Of a stretch of 64,000 nt of DNA, positions 55,032-64,000 are shown piece after piece. The notes beneath the pieces are model-generated. The model was not told the origin of the DNA. It saw only the letters and a list, made by a program, of their open reading frames with translations, and did not search any database. Source of the stretch: Anadara kagoshimensis (lineage: Eukaryota; Mollusca; Bivalvia; Arcoida; Arcidae); contig CM037869.1 of the NCBI GenBank assembly GCA_021292105.1, positions 42,451,990-42,515,989 on the forward strand. The letters are read 5' to 3'. Numbering within the stretch: position 1 is the first letter of the stretch; each line of letters opens with the position of its first letter. Made by a program: the position numbers and the translations under genes.

Positions 55032-55312
55032 TTGATTGATTAAATAAATGGAGTTTTACGCCCAAGTCAAGAATATTTCACTTATATTAAGACGTCACAA
55101 GTTATAGATGAAATGGCAGAAATTTTGACATTTGCAGTGCGCTAAGGGCAACGTGTAGGGAAGGTTCTTTAACGTGCAACGGGACATCAGTTTTTATGGT
55201 CTTTTCCGAAGGACTCTCATTTCAAAATGCCGAGTGCTTGACGAAAGAACAGTCACTTCATATTCTTCACATACGAAGCGAGCATTGTGCCAACTAAGGT
55301 ACTGAAGTGGTA
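55032..55312 (-). mobile_element. SINE family A, reverse copy
   Basis: Tail at left ('gtcaagaatatttcacttat'), body and degenerate head at right near 55265-55310. Older and more diverged than the 51-kb copy. Confidence 0.75.
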
Positions 55313-55384
55313 GTACAATGGATTGAGTGGTGACTGCGACTTTGCGGACATGTTTACTAGCACCAGTTGGTGCGACTGAAAACA

Positions 55385-55885
55385 TTATTCAACAAACCAT
55401 CAACCAACGGACCAACCGACCAACCATCCAACCAACGGACCGATCGACCAACCATCCAACCAACGGACCGACAGACCGACCAACCATCCGACCAACGGAC
55501 CGACAAACCGACCAACCATCCGACCTACGGACCGACCGACCAACCATCCAACCGACCTACTGACCGACCGACCAACCATCCAACCAACGGACCGACCGAC
55601 CAACCATCCAACCAACGGACCGACCGACCAATCAACCAACCGACCGACAATCAAGTCAGCCAACGAGCAGGCAAACTAATCGATCGATAGACCAACCAAT
55701 GTACAAAACAACCCACCGACCTTCCAATCCGACCGACTTGCCAACTAACCAACCTGACTGACCGACAGAGAGACCGATTAACCGACCGACCAACTAACAA
55801 ACAAACCCGACCGACAGACTGACCGACCGACCTTCCAGCCAGACAACCGACCGATTGACCGACCAACGTACCAAACAACCAACAG
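55385..55885 (+). repeat. (CAAC/CGAC) rich low-complexity array
   Basis: Four-base steps (gacc, aacc, gacg, atcc) arranged in irregular 24-28-bp units such as 'gaccgaccaaccatccaacc'. Open frames on both strands (TDRPTNHPT on +, VGRSVGWLVG on -) result from composition. Confidence 0.9.
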
Positions 55886-56460
55886 ACCAATGGACCTACC
55901 ACATGGCGGGTGTATCAAGCTAATCAGAAGGTGTTTACACCTGGCTGGAAGTACACGTGTTTCTCTTAATTTACAAGTTTTCAATGAAGTTTTTAATTGT
56001 GATAAATTCAAATCGACTTCGAGAGTTATCTCCCTTTGTCCATAAACGTCGATGGTTTTCTTATAAAGTGAGTGAACTACTAGTAATTAAACGCAGTGTT
56101 TATGACATTGTCAAACGAGTATTTCAACTATATCAAGGTTCAGGAATGGCGGGTGAAAGCAGAGTGCCCGAAAATCAATTAGCAAATTGATAAACAATCC
56201 CACACTAGAATCTGTCCGAGTAGGGTTCGAACCTAGACGTTGAGAGGCGTTATTCATCTTCATGGTTGATTCGCAAGATGACGCTATATAGATCACACGG
56301 TCACCGAGCCCCCTTCTATTGGGCACTATTTCAACTTTCAATTACCGTATTGCTTGTAAAAAGTTTTGTGGTAAACTTCGAGTATTCCGTAGTTCCCTGC
56401 CATCCTACAACCGATCACTGGAGATACATTTCATATTAGAAATAAAATAATTATATTACA

Positions 56461-56758
56461 GACAACTACGGTAGCTTATTATGTAGAGTGCTCGCTTTTC
56501 ATGTGGGAAATCTTTGATTCCAAACCCCAGCTGGGGTCTGACCAAGCACTCAGCATTTAGAAATGAAACATAAGGGGGCCTTCGGAAGAGACCTTTAAAC
56601 CTATGCCCCGTGTCACAGCACATTTCTCTGAGCGCAATGCAAAGTTAAAGATTTCTGCTACTTACCTTTTAGCAGGTTAGGTCTCAATATAAGTGAATTG
56701 TTCTTGACTGGGATCTTTAACTCTATCCGTCTATCCATCCATCCATCAATCAATTAAT
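56461..56758 (+). mobile_element. SINE family A copy
   Basis: Head 'ctacggtagcttattatgta', body with 'caagcactcagcatttagaa' and a tail ending in atcc/caat repeats. Diverged but full order is kept. Confidence 0.75.
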
Positions 56759-56857
56759 GTAAGTTTTACAATTCAAAATCACATTTACATTAGTAAACAT
56801 AAAGATCATTTCGCTTTGTGTTGAATGATGTGACAGGAATCACCTCTTTAAAGAACA

Positions 56858-57068
56858 GTTTCACAATCATTCCTTAGCTAAGATTTTCCTTAACTTAAAT
56901 TTAGCAAATCAAAACTAATACCAATAATTTAATCTAGAAGTGATCTTAAAAATGACACCTTAAATTCCTCAATATCTTGAAAATTAACAAAATTATAAAG
57001 ATTTGAAAATTTGCAAGAATTAAGTTAAGGAAAATCTTAGCTAAAGAATGATTGTTGAAACCGGGGCC
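56858..57068. mobile_element. MITE 'GTTTCACAATCATTCC', second copy
   Basis: TIRs 'gtttcacaatcattccttag' and the complement 'ctaaagaatgattgttgaaa'; interior resembles the copy at 18463-18712. Confidence 0.75.
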
Positions 57069-57270
57069 AGGTATTGAAGTCAAACCCTAGTCAACATTCT
57101 TAAATTAATATCGAGGGAACTGGACTAATAAAATAATAATCCCCTCTAGAACAATGGGTTCGAACCTAGACAGACGGACGATGGGAGGAGTTGAGACCTG
57201 TCAGCTCGGGATTCAGACCACTTAGCCACCAAGCTCAATGTAAAGGACTTAAAAGTAAAGCAACTACTGG

Positions 57271-57453
57271 TACAGTCTAACCTGCCTTAAAGGCCACCTC
57301 TATATAGGAGCCACCTGCTTGTAAAGGCCAGTAGAATTGTATCCCAATTGTTCTTTATTCATAGTATTTGAACATGTATATAAAGGCCACCTGCCCATAA
57401 AAGCCACTTTTACTGCTTCCCTTGGCCGGCCTTAATAGACAGGTTTGACTGTA
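57271..57453. mobile_element. pogo-like MITE, copy 4 (reverse)
   Basis: Starts TACAGTCTAACCTGCCTTAA and ends 'agacaggtttgactgta'. Confidence 0.8.
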
Positions 57454-57911
57454 ATTGGAATACGGATTCCTTCAGGTATAGGCAAACAACATTGACCTGT
57501 CCATCTGACCTTTCGTTTTATATGAATATTTATGTACATTTGTAGGAAGATCCACCCAAAACATGTGTAGTGTTATGATTCGCAGTTCATACATAGACCG
57601 TATATGTTTCCGAATTGTAGACAAAATAAACACACTTATTCCTTATAAATGAATGTAAATATTTATAAAAATTAAATTAAAGGTCAAACGGACAGGTCAA
57701 TATTGTTAGCCTATACATTAGGTTTTAATAACCAAACTCACTCCAAATTGTAACTATAAAAGGGTGTTTCATGTATTTTGAACGAAAAGGGGAATAATTT
57801 AACAGTTATAAATTCTCTCCATATGTGCAGTCAAACCTGCCTTATTTCTAAAGTGCATCTGCACTTACGTACATTTAAAAACCTGTAAAATTTTATCACA
57901 ATTTCTCTTTA

Positions 57912-58185
57912 TGTGTGTGTGTGTGTGTGTGTGTTTCAATGCCCCAGTCAAGATTTTTTCACTAAGTAAAGGTCGTTAGTCGAAGGACGTCGGTTGAAAC
58001 CGGACAGAACTCCCTACTTTGGCAGGCGAAATGCCGTCCATCTTTCTCGCACAGGTATGCGATGAGAGGCGTTGTAATTAATGTGTAGGCGCATACTTTA
58101 TATACCACTCAACCGCCGACCGCCCCATCCCAGACAGAGAGAGAGAGAGAGGGGGGGGGGAGCGGAGAGGGGGGAGGTTAAAAAT
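57912..58185 (+). repeat. (GT)n, (GA)n and poly-G runs around an unclassified repeat
   Basis: (GT)n at about 57914-57934, (GA)n at about 58136-58152 and G runs to 58185. Between them a 'gccccagtcaagattttttc' block resembles the reverse SINE tail. Confidence 0.7.
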
Positions 58186-58302
58186 ACATTTTTAAAGTTT
58201 ACATAAAGTATAAATTATAAAGTTTTAAAACACTTGTCCTTGTTTAACCCCTCCAATGTTGTAGTCACGATAAATCAATCAAAAATTCCTCCTAGCGGGT
58301 CG

Positions 58303-59627
58303 CTTAAGGCCAAGTGGTACAAATGGGCACTATCCTACAAGTTCCTGATTTTTTCCATATATGTAAAACTTTTTAAGGCCCATCTGAAAATGTAAAAAAA
58401 TATAGGGGTCACCTTTTTACTTTTTTAGCTATAAAGCGTCAAAAATCTAAAAAATGTTGGGATTTTAACATAGGATTAATGGGAAATTGCATTTTTTCAG
58501 GCTCTGAAAAATTGGGAAAAAGTGTAGAAAAATAACAGATTGTCCTACAAGTTTTTGAAAAACTAACATAATGTAGTTCTGAATTTACATTTTCTGAAAA
58601 TGTAAAGAAATACATATCTCACCTTGCTTGATTTCTTGGTATACAACTTTAAAGACGAAATTTGATGCGAAAATATGACCAAAATTAACAATAACGTCAT
58701 GATTTTTGACGATATTGCTAAAAGATCGGCAAACTTGCAAAATTTCACGTTATCGTGTCGTAAACTAGGAGTGCTGTGTTTGTGCTTCTCGGTGTTATAG
58801 TAAATGTATTAATTTTATTTTTTGTATACAAATTACTTCAATTAGATTATTTTATATTCCCAGTCACTATGGAATAATAATTATGATAGAAATAATAATA
58901 TTCAGAAACATTTATTACTTCGAATAGCAGAAGAACAAGGCCTTATCAACTGAAATAAGAGTCAATGATGATACTTCGAAAATGCAAGAACAATGGCCAT
59001 TCAGAGTCAAGAAAATATTATCAATGGCTACATTTAAAACATGAGAAAGATATTGAACTATTGAGACAAAATCTGACTAGAGTGAAGAAATCATTATAAT
59101 TCAAATAATTTTACTTGGCCAAAGTGAGTTACGGTTAAAAAACCACCGAGCTCGAAAATACATCACTCAGAAACTCCGTACGCAATTCTGTAGATACACC
59201 CCGTATTTCGGTATAAATTTTCATGACGTCATTGCAAATAGATTTTAAAAGTCATAGTGTATAAAAAATATGAAAATCTTCAATTTTTAAAATCTGAAAG
59301 AATTTTGAAAATCGATACAATATTAAAAAAGATATCATCAATTAAATTTTGTGAAAAAACGTCTTTATCAATGGCAAAATCTTCAGTGAATCACTGGTAT
59401 CTAGATCTGTTGAATTTATCCGTGTATCGTAAATTTATGATACTTTTCTTGTATATTTTCATTAATATTTTTAATCGATAGATATTATGTATTTTATTCC
59501 CTGCAAGATATTTATCAAAATTATTACAGTTCCTTTAAGTTAGGACTTAGAATAATACCATCAGAGTGCATAGATTTGTACACGCCGTGTGTAACGTCAG
59601 CATCCATTTGTACCACTTGGCCTTAAG
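58303..59627. mobile_element. 1.3-kb element with perfect 24-bp TIRs
   Basis: Left CTTAAGGCCAAGTGGTACAA ATGG and its exact complement at 59604-59627. TTAA lies at both outer ends, so the boundaries could instead be TTAA duplications as in piggyBac elements. Interior AT-rich; the ORF at 59257-59481 has no recognisable domain. Perfect TIRs suggest recent activity. Confidence 0.8.
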
Positions 59628-60351
59628 ACATAATAAATAAAACAAAATTTTTATATAAATGTATAAGTTTTTATAGGGAGGTAGAATAGAGCCGCATCAT
59701 TTTTATTCCTAAATTGCTTATATTAAATAAGTCATATTTATAATGTAACTGGTACCCGCTGCGAGACCTACCTCAAAGTTCCAAATTCAACAAAACATGA
59801 TTTTGCCGAACGGCGCCGAGGTTCCGAGGCGTAAAACCGTTCGATAATTTGATACCTAGCCAGTATAACTTTTCTGAATCTTAAAGATTTGATACCAAAA
59901 AGAAATATAATATCACCTCTTTTTTATTATATTTGATTGTAATTTCAGATTTTTTAAATGTATTCTCAATATGTTAGTCGTGTCGATTTCAATGGGTTAT
60001 AAAACCGCCATCATATTACGCGCGCCATTTTGAGCGTGCATTTGTCGTAAATCAGTCTATTACAATGTCGTTAACGAACCTCATCGGCTTCCTGTTAAGA
60101 ATCCGTGTTTTAAAAGAGTGAATTTAAACCACAAACTTTATAAGAAAGATGGCACATCTACATCTAAACGCTGAGCGGTGTCGACCAGTCGTCTATACGA
60201 TTGTCGTAAAATCTAATGAATTATGGGAATTAATTTCAAAATCATAAAAATTCTCTTAAATTTTCTGAATTTTATAGTTTTATACGAGTTCACTGGAAAT
60301 CAAAAATTAGTTATGCGTATAAATGAAGTGTGAGCATACCAAACGGTATAG

Positions 60352-60577
60352 CTCCAGTTTCACACGCGTTCCTTAACTAAGATTTTCCCTAACTTAAATC
60401 TGGCATATTTTGATGAGATCTTTTGGAACTTTGAAACATTTTTAAATGTATGTGTTTTCAAAATGATCTTAAAATGGCACATTAAATTCCTGAATATGTA
60501 AACAATAACCAAACATATTTCCAATTCGCAAAATTCAAGTTAACTTAGTTAAAAAATGAATGTGAAACCGGGGAGGA
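60352..60577. mobile_element. MITE 'GTTTCACAATCATTCC', third copy, diverged
   Basis: Left 'agtttcacacgcgttcctta', right 'aaaaaatgaatgtgaaaccg'; same layout. Confidence 0.65.
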
Positions 60578-60635
60578 CTATACCACAAAGTTGCATGAAT
60601 TCGTAAATCAGATTGTGTTGTAAGTGTGTTACTGA

Positions 60636-61140
60636 GCGCCTCGGTGGCCTCAGTGATAGTGTGTCCGCCTCAAGAGCGCGGAAGGTAATGGATTCGAACG
60701 TCGGTTGGGTCAGACATAAGATTTTAAAATTAGAGTAACGGCTTCCTCGCCTGGCGTTCGGTAGCCATAATCAGTGATAACTGAGCGTCCGTTTCATGAG
60801 TGGGAGGGCGCGGGTTCGAACATCAGCCGAGTCATACCTAGGACTTTAAAAATTTAAATTGCTTCCTCGCGTGGCGTTCGGTATTAAGAGGACAGAGTAT
60901 CTACTGGTTCAGGATAATGTGACTGAGCAAGTGCTATGTTTGTCTGCGACGTATTGAGCTATAAGCTAGTACCATAAAGTCACTGAGTGCATGCTAGAAC
61001 AAGACAGATCATAAAACACATCCACACATCTCACGCGCATACACGAACGTATTCTTAGATCAATCTTTAGAGATTAATAAACTTGTTCTTGTCGCGAATA
61101 GCTGAAAAATTTCGCATGCGGCGTTTAAAAACATCACAAC
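60636..61140 (+). mobile_element. SINE family B-like, with two tRNA-like heads
   Basis: A tRNA-like head at about 60636-60715 and a second box-B-like segment (GGGTTCGAACATC) near 60810 precede a family B body ending 'cttgtcgcgaatagctgaaa'. The doubled head suggests either a dimeric SINE or one SINE inserted into another. Confidence 0.6.
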
Positions 61141-61186
61141 ACAACCACCAAACATGTTACTTGTACATGTACATGTACTCCACCGT

Positions 61187-61211
61187 CCATTTTATTTATT
61201 TATTTATTCAT

Positions 61212-61258
<47 letters not shown>

Positions 61259-61330
61259 TTATTTTATTTAATCAATTAATATTTATTTATTTATTTATTT
61301 TATTTTATTTTTTAATTTGTTTATTTTATA
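61187..61330 (+). repeat. (TTTA)n microsatellite
   Basis: Long 'tttatttatttatttattta' tract with interruptions near 61262-61290, followed by poly-A. Confidence 0.95.
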
Positions 61331-61505
61331 AAAAAAAAATTAATTTGCACTTGATCGGCATTACCGTATGAGCTGCCGAGCTGTGGAGACCTCAAAGTGC
61401 CAAGTGACCAAATGATTTGCCGGGGACACCTCCAGTTGACTGGGGCCGAGAGATGGAGTCTCGGCTCCTTTTCGTTAGCTCAGTGTTAAACTTTCGACGG
61501 ACTTG

Positions 61506-61688
61506 TACAGTCAAACCTGTCTATAAAGGCCGGCCAAGGGAAGCAGTAAAAGTGGCTTTTATGGGCAGGTGGCCTTTATATACAGGTTCAAATACTATGA
61601 ATAAAGAACAATTGGGATACAATTCTACTGGCCTTTACAAGCAGGTGGCTCCTATATAGAGGTGGCCTTTAAGGCAGGTTAGACTGTA
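61506..61688. mobile_element. pogo-like MITE, copy 5
   Basis: Starts TACAGTCAAACCTGTC and ends 'ggcaggttagactgta'. It lies 138 bp from an oppositely oriented copy at 61827-62008. Confidence 0.8.
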
Positions 61689-61739
61689 TTTTATATTCGT
61701 TTCATGTATGTTATTCATTTAAATTGGATATTAAAGATG

Positions 61740-61775
61740 TAAATGTTTAATCTCTCTCTCTCTCTCTCTCTCTCA
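61740..61775 (+). repeat. (TC)n microsatellite
   Basis: About 14 TC units between two inverted pogo-like MITEs. Confidence 0.9.
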
Positions 61776-61826
61776 TGAACAATGTAAAGTGGGGGAAATG
61801 TGTAAGTAAAAGTAAGGAACAGGATA

Positions 61827-62008
61827 TACAGTGCAACCTGCCTTAAAGACCACCTCTATATAAGGGCTACCTGCTTATAAAGGCCAGTAGAATTGCATCC
61901 CAATTGCTCTTTATTCATATTATTTGAACCTGTATATAAAGGCCACCTGCACATAAAGACCACTTTAACTGGTTCCCTTGGGTGGCCTTTATAGACAGGG
62001 TTGACTAT
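61827..62008. mobile_element. pogo-like MITE, copy 6 (reverse)
   Basis: Starts 'tacagtgcaacctgcctta' and ends 'agacagggttgacta'. Inverted relative to copy 5; a (TC)n run lies between them. Confidence 0.78.
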
Positions 62009-62267
62009 ATATACAAAACTCTATTTACCTGCAATGTTGGGGCAGTTTTATTTGTATCCATTACTTGAGAAGCCTTTGGGATGAGACTAAAAACCGAGGT
62101 CCTGTGTCTCGGTGTACGCTAAAAATACCCTCGTGGCCGCTACAGAGGACACTTACAACACAGATTGAGCAAGATAAGACGTATAAGATAAGCTTTTATA
62201 AGTAGGATGGGGAAATCTCACTAAATCTCACAACCCAATAGGTTGCATTGATATGCAAATAAAAAGA

Positions 62268-62641
62268 TTGGTTGGTTGAATGTTGTTTAACGTCGCATCA
62301 GCAATTTTTCAGCTATTCGCGACGAGAACTTTTTATTTATCTCTATGGATTAATCTACGAACAATTTTGTGTATGCATGTGAAGTGCGAGTGTGTTGTAT
62401 GGTCTGCCTTGTACTAGCGAGCACTCAGGGCGACTTTACCGTGCTAGCTCACAGAGTCAGTACGCCACATACAAGCGCACCACTCCCCCAGTCCATAATA
62501 CTGATACCAGGTGAATCAGTAAAGGCGAACGGCTAGGAAAATAAACTTTCCCAAATGTGGTCTGAGCGGGACACGAACTCACAGCAGTGAAAGACCCTGG
62601 GTTTGGACACTGACGTCTTATCCATTAGGCCACCGCGGTCA
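62268..62641 (-). mobile_element. SINE family B, full-length reverse copy
   Basis: Starts with the tail complement and ends in 'ccattaggccaccgcggtc', the complement of a tRNA-like 5' end. Confidence 0.82.
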
Positions 62642-64000
62642 AACCAAACTGAAAAATGAATGGCCAGTTGTGATTGAGAAAGGATTGGTAAATTGTGTAG
62701 AAAAATCAAGCGATTTAAATTTTCTTATTAAAATAAAAAACTTGCCCGGTAGAGAAAGGGTTTATCACGTTTTTTGAAAAATCTAGTGTTTTAAATTTCT
62801 TCTAATGCAAACTTAAGTGTCCAGTAGAAAAGGATTTATCGATTTTTTTTTAAAAATTAAGCGTTTTAAAAGTTTCAAATTCAAATAAAAAATGGCCAGT
62901 TGAGGAAGGGTTGATAGAAAAACCTGGCGTTTAAATTTTTTCTTATTCAAATCAAAAGAAATGCCTGGTTGAGAAAGAGTTTCATTTTGTAAATCAAAAA
63001 CTATATTTTTAAAATTTTCTAATTCAAATAAAAAGAAATGTTCAGTAGATAAAGAAATGGTCAAATTTGTAAAACAAAAAACAAGTGTTTTAATCTTTTT
63101 CTTATTGAAATCATAAAAAAATGTTTGGTAGAGAAAGGGTTTGTCAAAGTAAAACAAAAACCAGAAAGGAATGATCAAATTTGTAAAGTAAAAACTTTAT
63201 GTTTTAAAATTCCCTCATTCACCCAGTTGAGTAAGGGTTAATCAAATTTGTTGCGTTTTAAATTTCTCCTATTCAAATGAAAAAATGTCCGGTAGAGAAG
63301 GGTTAATTAAATTTGTAATGAAAAAAATAATGCTTTTTAAATGTCTTGTAATTCAAATCATAAAAAAAGCCTGGTAGAGAAAGGGTTTGTCAAAGTAAAA
63401 CAAAAACCAAGTGTAAAAACCAGGTAAAATAAAAGGAAAAGTCCGGTAGAGAAAGGAATGGTCAAATTTGTAAAACAAAAACCAAATTTTTTAAAATTCT
63501 CTCATTCAATTCAAAAGATATACCCAGTTGATCAAATTTGTTGCGTTTTAAATTTCTCTCATTCAAATCAAAGAAATATCCTAATCAAATTTGTAGTAAA
63601 ATATAATGCGTTTTATTTTATTTATTTTTTTTTTTTTGCAATTCAAATAAAATAATTAAATGTCTGAATAAGAAAAAGGTTAATCACATTTTTAGAAAAA
63701 TCAAGCGTTTAAAAATTTTCTAATTCAAATCAAAAGATATGCCAAATTGAGTAAAGGATGACCAAATGTTTACGTTTAAAATTTCTCTCTCATTCAAATA
63801 AAAAAGAAATGTCCGGTTGAGAAAGGGTTGATCAAATTTGTAGAAAAATCAAGCGTTTTGAATTTTCTAATTAAAAAAAATAAAATTTGTTAAAAATTTG
63901 CATTTATTCGCATTTAACCATGATGATGATTATTTACCAGTCATTTAATAATGGTAAAGAAATCATTGGAAAGATCAAACAAGCAAGGAAACTAATGTCT
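62640..64000 (+). repeat. Degenerate about 85-bp tandem repeat running off the window
   Basis: Units built from 'attcaaatcaaaagaaatg', 'gttgagaaagggttgatcaa' and 'aaaaatcaagcgttttaaat'. Spacing is irregular and units are often truncated. It continues to the right edge, so full length is unknown. Confidence 0.8.

Larger units (their letters stand above)
50354..64000. other. 5' flank of SLC23-like gene, no gene supported
   Basis: Besides the listed repeats, unexplained AT-rich stretches remain at 52941-53030, 53206-53627, 57454-58302, 59628-60350 and 61140-61506. No exon with splice sites and family resemblance was found on either strand. A 5' untranslated exon of the SLC23 gene could lie here but leaves no readable signal. 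Confidence 0.5.

Noticed and set aside
55327-55902. ORFs rich in Thr-Asp-Arg-Pro or Gly-Arg-Ser-Val on opposite strands
   Set aside because: Low-complexity four-base repeat composition explains both.
59257-59481. 74-codon ORF inside the 58303-59627 element as a transposase fragment
   Set aside because: AT-rich composition, no recognisable motif and no catalytic residues seen.

Overview
This is eukaryotic DNA from an AT-rich, repeat-crowded invertebrate genome. Spliced genes with GT-AG introns, tRNA-derived SINEs, many small inverted-repeat elements and several kilobase-scale minisatellites all point to a metazoan. The repeat style (SINE tails of the 'gacgttaaac' type, 'taggcgtaggag' elements, 'gaggcccatgggcct' elements) makes a mollusc, probably a bivalve, my best inference; no species can be named from the sequence alone.

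Two protein-coding genes can be reconstructed, and they converge tail to tail. (1) On the + strand at 804-6049 are the last five exons of a gene joining a death-fold domain to a trypsin-like peptidase of the FAM111 type; its 5' end lies beyond the left edge. Every intron is phase 1 and the catalytic His, Asp and Ser are all visible. (2) On the - strand at 50353-11642 is a complete 14-exon gene for a 631-residue SLC23 (nucleobase/ascorbate) transporter. Only about 1.9 kb of its 38.7 kb is coding. All 14 exons join in phase with no internal stop. The transporter signature begins Gln-Asn, as in nucleobase transporters, not Pro-Asn as in vertebrate ascorbate transporters.

Layout: 1-6049 protease gene with SINEs and dispersed repeats in its introns; 6050-11641 convergent intergenic region, repeats only; 11642-50353 transporter gene, with most introns holding one or more tandem arrays; 50354-64000 upstream flank with a 62-bp minisatellite, SINEs, terminal-inverted-repeat (TIR) elements and degenerate arrays, and no gene that I can support.

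The most striking observations concern tandem arrays whose founding unit can be read in the window. A 31-bp array directly after transporter exon 8 multiplies the exon-intron boundary, giving a row of 5' splice sites that match the consensus better than the real one. A second array upstream of exon 11 multiplies the acceptor plus two thirds of the exon; at least three copies are open 87-bp cassettes bounded by AG and GT that would add 29 residues in frame. The acceptor of exon 5 has a tetranucleotide microsatellite as its upstream tract. A 76-bp array in intron 2 grew from the tail of the local SINE. A 31-bp array of roughly 80 units in intron 1 grew inside a TIR element, and its unit is visible as a single copy in a sibling element.
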